Shown: positions 17,728 through 26,945, numbered from the stretch's first letter. The stretch is DNA of 64,000 nucleotides from Calothrix parasitica NIES-267 (GCF_002368095.1 NZ_AP018229.1:47663-111662), one strand, 5' to 3'. A program made the numbers and translations. Notes: generated from the sequence alone by a model not told the origin.

Positions 17728-18696
17728 ATGACTTTTGATTTTGATAAGACAATCCTTGAAATAGTTACTTCTTTAGAAAAAATAGAAATAGAAAACCTTG
17801 ATAGTGAATATCTTCAATTGTACAAAGACTTGGAACAGATAAGCGAGGTAATTTTTTATAAGATTAGCTCTGAAACTAGTAATAGAATAACTTTTTACTT
17901 AAAGCCAAAAACATTATTGAACTCAAGAGATACTGTACAAATACATAAGTTAACAGATAAAAATCTTTCAGAGTTTATAGAAAAGTATTTCGTTTCGGAT
18001 GATTATGTGCTAGTTTTTGATGAACTTTGTATAGTTATCAAGGGTTGTAGTAAAGAAAGCTTTCTAAAGATACTTGAATTATTAAGTCAGCATCCTTTAG
18101 TTGTTAAAAAATTAAGCTTAGTAAGTGCAATGCAGTCAAATTTTAGAATGGATTTTTGGATTGCTAATGATGAAAGTTCATTTTCTACAGTTGATATATT
18201 CCACTTTAAAACTCAAACGAATCAATCAATAAAGTTGCCAGAATCAGAGAGGTCGGGGGATAGACCTTTGCTTGAGTTTTCTGATATAGGTGGTGATACT
18301 CTAGTTAATTTACTTAAATTTCGTAATAGATACTGGGAAGGTACTAGAATTTTACAGAATCAGTATAACAACATAGTTGAGTGGACGAATAAAAAGATTG
18401 CTGACAATAATTATGAGTCAAAAATAATTAATGCCTGGGACGGGCTTTTGGACGAAGATATGCAAGCGGAGATTGGGCGAATTATGCCAGAAGATGAATA
18501 TATTGTACTTTTCTTTGAATATGCTATGTACTTGGCAAATAATGAACTTCTACAACTATTTTTACAACATATAGAAAGTGCAATTGATGAAGGGTCTTAT
18601 CTAGAATCTGACGGGCTAATAGCTTTGAATACACAGAGTTTTATGTATAGAGATGTGGGCAGTGAAAACTGGGATATATGGTGGAATAATGGTTAA
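17728..18696 (+). CDS. hypothetical cytosolic protein, immunity candidate
   Basis: 322 aa, acidic, without signal peptide or membrane segment. The first 150 residues alternate strands and helices (YVLVFDELCIVIKGCSKESF); the C-terminal part is helical with NAWDGLLDEDMQAEI. I recognise no family. It starts 100 bp behind the secreted toxin-like gene, past a terminator, and is closed by its own strong terminator, so it may have its own promoter. The immunity role is an inference from position and acidity. Confidence 0.6.
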   Translation: MTFDFDKTILEIVTSLEKIEIENLDSEYLQLYKDLEQISEVIFYKISSETSNRITFYLKPKTLLNSRDTVQIHKLTDKNLSEFIEKYFVSDDYVLVFDELCIVIKGCSKESFLKILELLSQHPLVVKKLSLVSAMQSNFRMDFWIANDESSFSTVDIFHFKTQTNQSIKLPESERSGDRPLLEFSDIGGDTLVNLLKFRNRYWEGTRILQNQYNNIVEWTNKKIADNNYESKIINAWDGLLDEDMQAEIGRIMPEDEYIVLFFEYAMYLANNELLQLFLQHIESAIDEGSYLESDGLIALNTQSFMYRDVGSENWDIWWNNG

Positions 18697-18767
18697 AAGT
18701 ATCAAAAGCTTTATCCAATTTGGTCAGTAATAATTTCAACAGACCTTACTTGTTAATTTAGTAATAA

Positions 18768-18802
18768 CGGATTATCTTTTTATTAAGATAATCCGCTTTT
18801 TT
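18768..18802 (+). terminator. strong rho-independent terminator
   Basis: CGGATTATCTT (18768-18778) and AAGATAATCCG (18785-18795) form a perfect 11-bp stem with a 6-nt loop, followed by C and six T residues. Confidence 0.88.
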
Positions 18803-18831
18803 ATTGATTAATTTTTATTAGAAGATTGTTT

Positions 18832-19545
18832 ATGTTTGAGAGTATAAATTATAATAACCCATCAGATTATTTTTTAGATATTCCTTTAACAGAAGAGGAG
18901 CTACAGCAAGGGTATAACTATCCTATTTTTGTACATTACTATTGCTCGGAAGAAGAGTCAAAACCATTCCCCAAGCCCTTCCAAGAGTATAGACCTTACC
19001 CCGAACCAGACTGGGAAAGATATAAGAGGTTGAGACAGAAAGAAGCTGTTACTTTACCGAAAGATATAGTGAGTATGGCAAGTGATGCTCGTCTCAATTT
19101 ACCTCTGTTTACTTTTTGGTATAACTATTCTGAGAGATATGAATATTATGATACTTATTTCAAGAAATGGGCAGAAAGAGATAATGAGAGAGATAGAATT
19201 GAAAATCAAACTCGCTGTATGTGCTTAAATAAAGTACATAAAATCTGGGGTATATATGAAGACATATCTTCTCAAGAACTCATACCTTTTATAGAAGCTC
19301 TACCTGAACAAAAGTTTTATTTATCTCCAAGAAGCCCCAGTGCAATTCTACGAGCTAATACTAAAGCAGATATGATATTTTTCTTACTTAATTTTGGAAA
19401 AGAGCTTAATGATGTTACTAGTTTTAGAAATCAGCTTGGAGGAGACTATTACTCTACTATTAGTTTAAGAGAACCAGCAGGAAGTGCTTATATACTGGCA
19501 GAAGACAGTAAAGAACTGATTGTATTTCCTTTGCTTAACAGTTAG
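18832..19545 (+). CDS. hypothetical protein, immunity-like
   Basis: 237 aa from the ATG at 18832 (a TTG two codons upstream is possible). It is acidic and aromatic-rich, with FVHYYCSEEESKPFPKPFQ and a central helix of R/E residues. A CMCLNKVHKIWGIYED segment follows. I recognise no family. It is followed 20 bp later by the gene at 19566 and shares its transcript. Like its neighbours it sits in the variable region behind the secreted toxin-like gene. Confidence 0.6.
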   Translation: MFESINYNNPSDYFLDIPLTEEELQQGYNYPIFVHYYCSEEESKPFPKPFQEYRPYPEPDWERYKRLRQKEAVTLPKDIVSMASDARLNLPLFTFWYNYSERYEYYDTYFKKWAERDNERDRIENQTRCMCLNKVHKIWGIYEDISSQELIPFIEALPEQKFYLSPRSPSAILRANTKADMIFFLLNFGKELNDVTSFRNQLGGDYYSTISLREPAGSAYILAEDSKELIVFPLLNS

Positions 19546-19565
19546 AAAAACAAATTAAATAATCT

Positions 19566-19928
19566 ATGACTCCATATGAGGTAATTAAAGCAAATGGAGA
19601 GTTCTATATAGCTAGAGTTCCGAAAAATGATTCTTTTATGTGTAATTTAACCGAAAGATGTTACTTTGATGAACAAAAGCTAGATACTCTTCTTGAAGCT
19701 GTTCGTGAAATTGATGTGAAAAGCGAAGAGATTCTAAATTGGGTTTGGGTTATCTATAATAACTTGAATTCATCTTTTGCTTATCATTTCAATCCGAAAG
19801 ATGGTTATTTGATTGATAATGTTAGTTGGGAAGAAAGTGATGATGAGTATTTGATTATTAATAACAAAATAAGAGAGTCATTTTATCAATTTTTCTGTAA
19901 CTTACTTCCTACTCAACAAACCAAATAA
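19566..19928 (+). CDS. small hypothetical protein, immunity-like
   Basis: 120 aa, starting MTPYEVIKANGEFYIARVPK, with EILNWVWVIYNNLNSSFAYH in the middle. Acidic, cytosolic, unrecognised. Its last codons and stop lie inside the 22-bp repeat also found behind the toxin-like gene. A terminator follows. Confidence 0.6.
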   Translation: MTPYEVIKANGEFYIARVPKNDSFMCNLTERCYFDEQKLDTLLEAVREIDVKSEEILNWVWVIYNNLNSSFAYHFNPKDGYLIDNVSWEESDDEYLIINNKIRESFYQFFCNLLPTQQTK

Positions 19929-19934
19929 CTGTAA
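19913..19934 (+). repeat. 22-bp direct repeat, copy 2
   Basis: Identical to 17632-17653. This copy encodes the C-terminal residues QQTK and the stop of the preceding gene, while copy 1 is noncoding. Confidence 0.7.
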
Positions 19935-19940
19935 CTAAAG

Positions 19941-19974
19941 AGAAGTTAGTGTAATCATGAACTTCTTTTTTTCT
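19941..19974 (+). terminator. rho-independent terminator
   Basis: AGAAGTT (19941-19947) pairs with AACTTCT (19960-19966) and is followed by a run of T. Confidence 0.7.
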
Positions 19975-20019
19975 TGCCTATTTTTTGACCTCTACTAACA
20001 AGTAAGTTAGGTTTTGAAT

Positions 20020-20703
20020 ATGCCCTACTACAAAAACCAGCAACAGCAAGTAGATTTATTGAAGAGTTTAGTTAATATTAATAAAGATACCAGAATTCTT
20101 GATTTGGGTTATGGTCAAGGATTCCACTTAACTAAACTACAGGAATTAAGTAACTTCGTTTACGGCTTTGATAAAGAAACAAATGAAGTAAGGTCGCCAA
20201 TTCTACCTAACACCAAAAAACTTGATTTCTTCCAAGAAGACTGGGAACTTGATAATCTAGATTTAGTTTACTGTCTTTCTCCCTTCTTTGGCGAGGATTG
20301 GAATAATTTTGATTTACTTGCTTCTAAGGTTGCAGGAAGTTTAAAAACGGGTGGAAAGTTCGTCCTTGATTTGTTCGACTGGAATTCGATGGCAATAGGT
20401 ACGAAATACAAAGACTGGTCTTTTCCAAAGGATAATGTGATTATAATCAATAGGTATGCACGGGAAGAAAAAGCAGGATTATGTTTTAGAAAAGTTCTCA
20501 CTCCGCAAAATAATACTTTCAAAACTATTAGAGATGTAGAACTAAGTTGGAGAATTTTTGATAGAAGCGAGCTTGTAGAAATTACAAATAAAGCGGGATT
20601 AAAACTCACTCACGATTGCTATAACTTTGACATTAATCAGAAGGGATTGTGGGAACCTCAACTTACAAGAAAAAGATTGGTTGTAGTGTTCGAGAAAAGT
20701 TAG
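20020..20703 (+). CDS. class I SAM-dependent methyltransferase
   Basis: 227 aa from the ATG at 20020. Motif I is TRILDLGYGQGFHLTKL, with Tyr in place of the usual second Gly-Ser/Cys pair. YGFDKET is motif II, and DLVYCLSPFFGEDW lies at motif IV. KTGGKFVLDLFDW is the typical post-IV strand. The substrate is unknown. Its first 29 nt are nearly identical to the remnant at 13407. It converges with the metallopeptidase gene, whose stop is 10 bp away. Confidence 0.8.
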   Translation: MPYYKNQQQQVDLLKSLVNINKDTRILDLGYGQGFHLTKLQELSNFVYGFDKETNEVRSPILPNTKKLDFFQEDWELDNLDLVYCLSPFFGEDWNNFDLLASKVAGSLKTGGKFVLDLFDWNSMAIGTKYKDWSFPKDNVIIINRYAREEKAGLCFRKVLTPQNNTFKTIRDVELSWRIFDRSELVEITNKAGLKLTHDCYNFDINQKGLWEPQLTRKRLVVVFEKS

Positions 20704-20712
20704 AAAAGACTT

Positions 20713-21354
20713 TCATCCCCCAACCAAAAGATACCGATATTCTTTTAACCAAGATTTGGCTTGTTTATAATCGGGACAAAATCGCTCTACTATTTCCCAA
20801 AACTTTTTGGAATGATTCATTTCTTGTAGGTGAGCTAATTCGTGGATTATCACATAATCAATCACGAGAGCAGGAGTTTGAATAAGAGTCAGATTCAAAT
20901 TAATATTCCCTTTGGAGGAGCAAGAACCCCATCTGCTTATTAGATTTGCTTTAATAGTTATTCTCTTGGGTTCAACCTGCATCTGCTTCTTGAAGACAGC
21001 AATTTTCTCCTTCACATATTTAGCCATTTCCTGCTGGTAAAAATCATTTTTATCAAAGAAATTATTCACCAGTATTTGATTGTCTTTAATTAGATAGCCA
21101 GCAACTTCGCTATCTACTAGTTTATGAATCTTACCCATAAACATAATTGATTTATCCGGAAGGGTTTTGTTGAATCTATTTCTTGCTTCTTCCTGTTCTT
21201 TCAGCTTTTTATCTATCCAATTTTGCTTTTTACTAACAAAGCCTTGAATAACTGATTTTGGAGTTCCAGCAGGAGCTTTTATAGTTACCCCCTTGCAATT
21301 AATTTGGATACAAATTGTTTTTCGTCTTGAGAGAATGGTATTATAATTGGTCAT
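20713..21354 (-). CDS. YgjP-like (DUF45) zinc metallopeptidase
   Basis: 213 aa from the ATG at 21354 (a TTG at 21372 would add six residues). The HExxH motif is in [20 protein letters not shown], with the family's distal HSKxFW segment and the preceding [21 protein letters not shown] block. This is the full YgjP/WLM-like layout. Such genes often accompany restriction-modification loci. No signal peptide is visible. Confidence 0.88.
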   Translation of the reverse strand: MTNYNTILSRRKTICIQINCKGVTIKAPAGTPKSVIQGFVSKKQNWIDKKLKEQEEARNRFNKTLPDKSIMFMGKIHKLVDSEVAGYLIKDNQILVNNFFDKNDFYQQEMAKYVKEKIAVFKKQMQVEPKRITIKANLISRWGSCSSKGNINLNLTLIQTPALVIDYVIIHELAHLQEMNHSKKFWEIVERFCPDYKQAKSWLKEYRYLLVGG

Positions 21355-21420
21355 TAATATCTTTAGATTCAAATAACATTTTTGATTGTTTCATTAATTA
21401 TAAGAATCTTCAACCAAACT

Positions 21421-21798
21421 ATGCCTCAACCCGATTCCTCTGCTTTAAAAGCCCGAAATATATTAATAACTTTGTTTGTAATTCTCTGTGTTCTGGATGC
21501 AACTTTAGTTGTAATGGCACAAGATAGGTGGGCAATTGGGCGTATATTGCTGACAATCGTAATTATGTACTATGTTTTGCAAGGTCGCAGATGGGCGAAA
21601 TATCTCCTGATGGGTATTTGCAGTTTGCTGACTGCCCTGCTTGTTGCGATGGTTGTGCTACTAGCTTCTAAACTTTCTACCGTGCTTATTGTAGGAAGTT
21701 TGATTATGGTTGTACTTTGTGCCATAATTCCTGCGTTTATGGCAACCAGCAAGGATTTGAATCGTTATTTATCTTTGAAGAGGCAGGGTTATTCCTAA
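21421..21798 (+). CDS. small integral membrane protein
   Basis: 125 aa from the ATG at 21421. Four hydrophobic segments follow: ILITLFVILCVLDATLVVM, ILLTIVIMYYVLQ, LLMGICSLLTALLVAMVVLL and LIVGSLIMVVLCAIIPAFM. No family recognised; the layout resembles small four-helix membrane proteins of unknown role. It diverges from the metallopeptidase gene. Confidence 0.65.
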   Translation: MPQPDSSALKARNILITLFVILCVLDATLVVMAQDRWAIGRILLTIVIMYYVLQGRRWAKYLLMGICSLLTALLVAMVVLLASKLSTVLIVGSLIMVVLCAIIPAFMATSKDLNRYLSLKRQGYS

Positions 21799-22265
21799 TG
21801 TCCCAGGTGAGTAATGCGGTAATAGAATTTAGGCTGAATTTCTTCACCAATCAAATACTCAATTCAAACCTCTATTAGAGTAAGCTAAAATTAAGATATT
21901 ATTGTATTATCTTCAGATTACACCTTTTCTCTTCAGTATTCTTTAATTTGTGTTATCTAGCCGAAGCACATAAGAAATTAATCTAAGCGCAAAAATACGC
22001 AAAGATGTATGTAAGCTGATGTGCAGCTAAATTGAATAATGCAAAAAGATGGAAATGTTGTAGTGCGAGCATCTTGCTCGCTAGTACTATACAAATTAAG
22101 TGCGTAACAGCTTATCGGATTCTTGTAGTGTGTTTTGCAAGCAGTGCTGTTTAATGCAAGGTGCGAAGTAATGGTTCATTTAAACTTTTTTTTCGGAATA
22201 TTGTATTATCGACAACAAAAAATTTTGCTCTTATAATATTTGCTGAACATTATCTTTAATTAAAT
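21799..22265. other. gene-free stretch with dispersed cyanobacterial repeat
   Basis: No ORF of note. The palindromic TAGTGCGAGC...GCTCGCTA element lies at 22061-22083, and the rest is AT-rich spacer leading to the gene at 22266. Confidence 0.5.
22061..22083. repeat. short palindromic dispersed repeat (cyanobacterial type)
   Basis: TAGTGCGAGCATC followed by TTGCTCGCTA forms a hairpin (GCGAGCA/TGCTCGC, 3-nt loop). This sequence is, from general knowledge, one of the very abundant small palindromes of filamentous cyanobacterial genomes. Confidence 0.65.
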
Positions 22266-22574
22266 ATGGCAGTAACACAAGCTAAGGATGCGTTTGGAAG
22301 ACCTATTTTGCTTGAAGAAGACTGGTATTTCAGTGGACACCGTTCTCGTAGTGATGCAGAAAAGGCAGAGTTAGCGAGAGCAGCTTTAGAAAGAGAAGGA
22401 AGAGAGTGGGTAGAACAAGTAGTTTTGGATGGAGCAGCATCTATCACTTTTCATCATGTTGAGCTTGTCGAAAATGCCAATCAAGGTTCTGAAACTAAGA
22501 AAAGTTGGGATGGGAGACGGAAGCACAAATGCTGGGGTACTGCCATAGGTCATGTCTACTATGAACCTAAATAA
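22266..22574 (+). CDS. hypothetical small basic/acidic mixed protein
   Basis: 102 aa, starting MAVTQAKDAFGRPILLEEDW, with a charged helix (SDAEKAELARAALEREGREW) and a C-terminal KKSWDGRRKHKCWGTAIGHVYY. I recognise no family. Codon use and helix periodicity look genuine. It stands alone. Confidence 0.55.
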   Translation: MAVTQAKDAFGRPILLEEDWYFSGHRSRSDAEKAELARAALEREGREWVEQVVLDGAASITFHHVELVENANQGSETKKSWDGRRKHKCWGTAIGHVYYEPK

Positions 22575-22841
22575 AATCGCTATTAGTTAGTTGGTTATAA
22601 ATAAAAAGGGGGTGCAAAGAATGGCTTGTAACTGTGCTGATTATAAAACCAACTTCTTAATTGTTAATCATTATCAGCAATGATGGCGGTTTTCTAATAA
22701 CATTATTAAGAAGTAAAAGACCGTGCTGCTATTCTCCCTACCTCTGCAAAATGTTAAACGGTAAAACTTGACACCCCTTATTCTTGGAATCAACTTTATT
22801 TGATATTTACCCCTCTCAGATTTTCCTGTAAGGTGTATGAA

Positions 22842-22875
22842 ATATTCTTCAGGTGGAATCACACCTGAAGAATAT
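22842..22875. terminator. 14-bp perfect hairpin, probable bidirectional terminator
   Basis: ATATTCTTCAGGTG and CACCTGAAGAATAT flank the loop GAATCA. T-rich sequence follows on the plus strand, and A-rich sequence precedes. Confidence 0.65.
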
Positions 22876-22899
22876 AATTTTAAATCGGGTGTTTATCAA

Positions 22900-22945
22900 A
22901 AAAGACGCTTGTTACTAGGTCAAGCCGCAAGCGCCTTTTTCAAAA
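22900..22945 (+). terminator. probable rho-independent terminator
   Basis: AAAAGACGCTTG pairs with CAAGCGCCTTTTT (one mismatch), giving a GC stem with a T5 tail and a 16-nt loop. Confidence 0.6.
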
Positions 22946-23522
22946 AGGTTATATATAGTCAGTTTTCAAATATGTAGCGTGTAAATTAAGTTTTTTTAAA
23001 ACGGAACTTGAAGACGCGAAGTTAATAATTCCTTAACTTTGGATAGTGAACCCACATATAAGCTTTGCAAGTACCCCTGCAATTGCAGATATAGCTTACC
23101 AAAACAATTAACACAAAATTATAATTTCTGACATAGCTGTGTGCCAGTTAAATGATGTAATCTTGTAGTACGCCAAAAATTAAGGCAAAAGTAAGAAAAG
23201 CCTCTGGCACATCTTGTAATATTAAATCTTCATAATCAAGCGTACACAGTAAACACAGAACTTTATAACCTAACCTCTACCCAGCACCCTTCTTGCACAG
23301 ATAAGGTGAATTAGGGGCTGAAGGTCTTGGCATATCTTAGTTTGTGACGATTGTAGCACGACTAAGTAAAAATTGCTCGGTATGGGTTTAGGTTAATTCC
23401 ATGTATTGATATTTAGTGTACTGATTATATTTAGGCTTAAGAAATCGCAGCATATAAAAAGCGTTTTAATCAAATGCAAATAAATAGCTTATGTCTAGAT
23501 AATTAGCGCTCGTATTTGTTTT

Positions 23523-23801
23523 TTGCTCGTATTGAAAGTAGTTCACAAGAAGAAGTTGCTCCGGTTATTAAAATTATTGCTTGCTTACAAAGAAAATGTT
23601 TCCGATTGGGTGGAAGCAATTGCAGATTATTTTACAGTTATGGGTATTGAAAAAGCTACCTGGTCTGAGTTACTAGAGGATTTAGATATTGCTCCCGTAG
23701 AGATATTATTGGGATTACTTTTGGGTCATTTTACTTTGAGTCAAGTCCAAGATGAATCAAATTATTTTTATGATGGTGAAATCTTAGTTGAACCGATATA
23801 A
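23523..23801 (+). CDS. small hypothetical protein, start uncertain
   Basis: 92 aa if read from the TTG at 23523; no ATG occurs before residue 40. The body (WVEAIADYFTVMGIEKATWSELLEDLDIAPVEILLGLLLG) looks coding and predominantly helical, resembling small HEAT-free helical proteins. The missing ATG may mean the 5' end has been lost. Located ahead of the DUF4062 gene but with a 245-bp gap. Confidence 0.4.
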   Translation: MLVLKVVHKKKLLRLLKLLLAYKENVSDWVEAIADYFTVMGIEKATWSELLEDLDIAPVEILLGLLLGHFTLSQVQDESNYFYDGEILVEPI

Positions 23802-24045
23802 TCGTTCGTTCAGTTTTACGATTATTGATTTATTAGGATATGAATATAACTAAGAAAGTAGATTTGTAGGTAATTAAAACTTAAATTAGTTGTCCATAAC
23901 TTTTATAAAAACTAATACATACTTTTTTCTGTATAGTAGTTGACGTAAATAGAAAGATATAAATCCCGCGCTGCTTAACTACAGTCGGCAATACTGAATT
24001 TTCGCTATTATTTACTTATGATTTTTTATACTAAAATAACTAGCT

Positions 24046-25488
24046 ATGCCAGAAAAAGTTGACCTGATAAAAATATTCCTTGCTTCTCCAGGTGATGTTA
24101 AGACGGAAAGAAGTCATGTGCAAAAAGTAATTGCAACAATTAATCGTACTATAGCTCACTCAAAAGGTATTACATTTAGAGTTGTTGGTTCTGAGAATGC
24201 ATATCCTGGATATGGTCAAGACGGTCAGACAATTATAAATCAGCAAATAGGCAAAATGGATGAATATGACTTATTTATCCTAATTATGAAAGACCGCTTT
24301 GGTAGTCCTACAAAATCTGCTAAATCCGGAAGAATTCGCTGTGCATCTGGAACAGTTGAGGAGTTTCAACGGGCTAGGAAAGCTCATCAAAAAACGGGTA
24401 AGCCTGACATCTGGTTTTATTCCGGTTCGATGAAGCAAGATATAAGGAAGAAAAAAGATAAGGAACAGCAGTCTAAAGTTAAGGCGTTTAAAACTAGGTA
24501 TATAAATAAGAAATGTGGTTTATTTAAAGAATATAAGAACCCTTCCGACTTCAAAAATCAATTGCACGAGCAACTTACTCTATGGCTAAATAATTATAGT
24601 AATAAAAATTCTAGGAGGAGCAATGCTATTTCAAAAACTAAGACTATTTCACCTAGTAAGAAAAAATCTGAAAATAAAACTAAGGTAGCCAATAGTTCTA
24701 ATCAAACAAATTTAACTCCCACCAAAACAACAAAAGAACGGAAATCTAGCACTAACAGAAATAAAACTACTGCTAAATCAAACACTAATAATAGTAGAAG
24801 TATAAGTGATTCTGGAGCTTGGGTATTACTGGATGATAATTTGTTTGACACTGAATCAGTTAAACAAGATACCAACAAAAATCTTGTTCTTAAAATACCC
24901 GTTATAAATACAAAACAGGAAGCTAATTTACGACACCTACAATCCAATCATCGCTACAGTAACAGGGTTGTTTCCTACAGCTACCAAAATGATGCGTTTA
25001 CAGCACAAGTAGAAAGTGTTGAAATCGATTCTCTCAAAGGTAAAACTTCCTACATAATTACATTGAAACCAATACAACAATCTAATAGTTTTGGTATAGC
25101 CACCTGTAACGGCTATAGTATCGAAGAAATTTATGAATTAAAATTACGTTTTTTACTATTAAATGAAATGCCAGAAAATCTTGCTAAAAGTAATAATTCA
25201 ACAGTAAATTATATCCTTACAGGAGACAGCTATTCAAATAGTTATCAAAAATCTATTTTTAGTGATATACGTAAGAAGTGGAAAAATAAACCAAAAATGT
25301 TCTTGATTCATGCTCGATTGGCTGCGGTACATCTTCTAAAAAGCAAAAATATAGTTGAGCATATACTAAAATTTAAACTTAGCCTTAATAAAAATATTTT
25401 ATCTATTGATTTTAGCGGAAAGATGCAAAATTTTTATGTAAGTCAGGAACAAAGAACAGTAGAGTTAAAAGGTAAGTATATTTTATAA
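24046..25488 (+). CDS. DUF4062 (TIR-related) protein, candidate immune sensor/enzyme
   Basis: 480 aa. Residues 5-130 match DUF4062: IKIFLASPGDVKTERSHVQK, a YDLFILIMKDRFGSPT strand, and GTVEEFQRARKAHQKTGKPD, where the Glu lies at the position equivalent to the TIR/SEFIR catalytic Glu. Residues 185-262 are a Ser/Thr/Lys/Asn-rich linker. The beta-rich C-terminal half (265-480) is unrecognised and probably senses a trigger. The gene converges with a two-TM macro-domain protein, 26 bp between stops. This recalls Thoeris, where a TIR enzyme makes an ADPR-type signal read by a macro effector. Enzyme activity is inferred. Confidence 0.7.
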   Translation: MPEKVDLIKIFLASPGDVKTERSHVQKVIATINRTIAHSKGITFRVVGSENAYPGYGQDGQTIINQQIGKMDEYDLFILIMKDRFGSPTKSAKSGRIRCASGTVEEFQRARKAHQKTGKPDIWFYSGSMKQDIRKKKDKEQQSKVKAFKTRYINKKCGLFKEYKNPSDFKNQLHEQLTLWLNNYSNKNSRRSNAISKTKTISPSKKKSENKTKVANSSNQTNLTPTKTTKERKSSTNRNKTTAKSNTNNSRSISDSGAWVLLDDNLFDTESVKQDTNKNLVLKIPVINTKQEANLRHLQSNHRYSNRVVSYSYQNDAFTAQVESVEIDSLKGKTSYIITLKPIQQSNSFGIATCNGYSIEEIYELKLRFLLLNEMPENLAKSNNSTVNYILTGDSYSNSYQKSIFSDIRKKWKNKPKMFLIHARLAAVHLLKSKNIVEHILKFKLSLNKNILSIDFSGKMQNFYVSQEQRTVELKGKYIL

Positions 25489-25514
25489 TTAAAGCAGATA
25501 AATATACTTGAAAC

Positions 25515-26375
25515 CTAAAAACAGGCTGATTTTAAAAAGTCTTCTAGCTGATATAAATTGATATATTCTAAATCCTTTGGATATATCATTAACGTTAATT
25601 TATTGGCAATAAATTCTTCTTTTGAAGCATTTACAAAAGAATTAATAATTAACCTTGCTAACGACATTCTCGGTAAGCCAGTACGTGCCAAGCCAGAAGC
25701 TATAATTGGAATTGCTACATTTCTACCATGACCCTTCAAGCGAATTTTATTCCAAAGCTTATTAAGTGAGTGCTGTACATCATCAGAGCAAGATTTTACA
25801 GTCATATCGTTATTCATATGACCGTAGGCAGTTAGAAAATAACGTTTTTCTTCTGTACCAAGTGCTAAAGTTGTACCTATAGGGTATCGACCAGTTTTCC
25901 CTCTTACTTTATCGGATACTTCTTCACGTAAATAATTTAAAGGTTTTAATGCTTCTTCAATTTCTGCATCTAGTTTCTCATGCTCACCATTATAGAATTT
26001 GATAAGGAATTGCCCCTGAACACTTGATGGTTTCATTATTTCCCCAAGCTCTGTATCAAAAACATCATTGGCACCTATTACAAGATGAACTTCTTCATCA
26101 AAAATATCTCCTACTTTGATTTCAACTGCTGAATCTGGGGATGACAGTTTTTGAGAAATACTTCTTTTAGGGCGACACTCTACTACAGCGAAAAAAATGC
26201 TTACCCCTATCAATGTAAAGTAACCTACCCAACCAAAATCTAGTCCTCCAGGAAAAAACAGTGTTATTGGGCTAAGTAAGATTTTGAATATACCGTAGAT
26301 TTTAAAAAATGAAGCTCCTATACGTTTAAAGCCAGCTTTGAGCAACGATTTAAAATAGCTTTCATCATCCGACAT
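25515..26375 (-). CDS. two-TM macro-domain protein, ThsA-Macro (DUF6430) type
   Basis: 286 aa. Two hydrophobic segments (about residues 22-42 and 48-66: KIYGIFKILLSPITLFFPGG, VGYFTLIGVSIFFAVV) precede a cytoplasmic macro-type domain (85-286) with DEEVHLVIGANDVFDTELGE, GRYPIGTTLAL, YFLTAYGHMN and VAIPIIASGLARTGLP. This matches the TM-macro effector (ThsA) of type II Thoeris, whose macro domain senses an ADP-ribose conjugate and triggers membrane damage or cell death. It lies tail-to-tail with the DUF4062 gene, so two promoters are needed, unlike the usual Thoeris operon. Confidence 0.75.
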   Translation of the reverse strand: MSDDESYFKSLLKAGFKRIGASFFKIYGIFKILLSPITLFFPGGLDFGWVGYFTLIGVSIFFAVVECRPKRSISQKLSSPDSAVEIKVGDIFDEEVHLVIGANDVFDTELGEIMKPSSVQGQFLIKFYNGEHEKLDAEIEEALKPLNYLREEVSDKVRGKTGRYPIGTTLALGTEEKRYFLTAYGHMNNDMTVKSCSDDVQHSLNKLWNKIRLKGHGRNVAIPIIASGLARTGLPRMSLARLIINSFVNASKEEFIANKLTLMIYPKDLEYINLYQLEDFLKSACF

Positions 26376-26548
26376 AACTTTTACCTTTTTATCTACAGTA
26401 CAAATACACTACCGCAGACTACAGCAAAAGTATAAAAAATTCAAGTTTTATAAAAAATACAACAAATCTATTTGTTAATAAAAATTTAACTACAGCCTAT
26501 AGCTTTGAATTAGCTACAAAACTTCTAGTATGGGGAATTATTTAACAA

Positions 26549-26573
26549 GCCCCCACAAGAAGCGAGGGCTTAT
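26549..26573 (-). terminator. hairpin after the 116-aa gene
   Basis: AAGCCC and GGGCTT pair across CCACAAGAAGCGA. It lies just beyond the stop at 26595 of the leftward gene; the following T-run on the minus strand is weak. Confidence 0.45.
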
Positions 26574-26594
26574 CATTATCAGCAAAACTATTTA

Positions 26595-26945
26595 CTAGAA
26601 GTTGTTGCTTTTTGATTTTTCCGTTTTAAAAACTACTACCATCTTGTCCAAATTACTGTTAGCTCCTCGTGAGAGAGGAATACAACAGATAGTAGATGCC
26701 ATCGCGACTGTAGTAGCTGCTAGCTTCTCTTGAACTCTGCCAGAAAGCATCAATACAACCGCGCTCAAACCGATAAAGCTACAGCTTGCCTTCACCAGAA
26801 GTTCCAGCTTGGATTGAAAAGCAGCTTCACGCAAGCGCATTTGAGCATATTGCAGTAGTACTTCCGAGGAGTTTGCACTACAATTCTCGATTTCAGTGTT
26901 TTTACTGTGTTCTTTATCGCTGGTACTGCGATTAAATAATTTCAT
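26595..26945 (-). CDS. small membrane protein, possibly cyanobacterial TRADD-N-associated TM type
   Basis: 116 aa. A polar N-terminus (about 30 residues) is followed by a helix EVLLQYAQMRLREAAFQSKL, then two membrane segments (LVKASCSFIGLSAVVLMLSG and TTVAMASTICCIPLS), with N-terminal and C-terminal ends on the same side. This layout resembles the cyanobacterial two-TM module linked to TRADD-N-like death-domain proteins, but the resemblance is weak. It lies 219 bp upstream of the macro gene, in the same direction, so may be part of the same defence island. Confidence 0.5.
   Translation of the reverse strand: MKLFNRSTSDKEHSKNTEIENCSANSSEVLLQYAQMRLREAAFQSKLELLVKASCSFIGLSAVVLMLSGRVQEKLAATTVAMASTICCIPLSRGANSNLDKMVVVFKTEKSKSNNF

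Larger units (their letters stand above)
22575..23522. other. long gene-free stretch with two terminators
   Basis: Contains a perfect 14-bp inverted repeat at 22842-22875 and a terminator-like stem at 22900-22940. I see no convincing ORF; a 62-codon reverse ORF at 22674-22862 overlaps the first hairpin and looks fortuitous. The remainder (22980-23500) is featureless AT-rich DNA. Confidence 0.5.

Noticed and set aside
22674..22862. 62-codon reverse ORF
   Set aside because: Runs across a perfect terminator hairpin and has no upstream ribosome-binding site.
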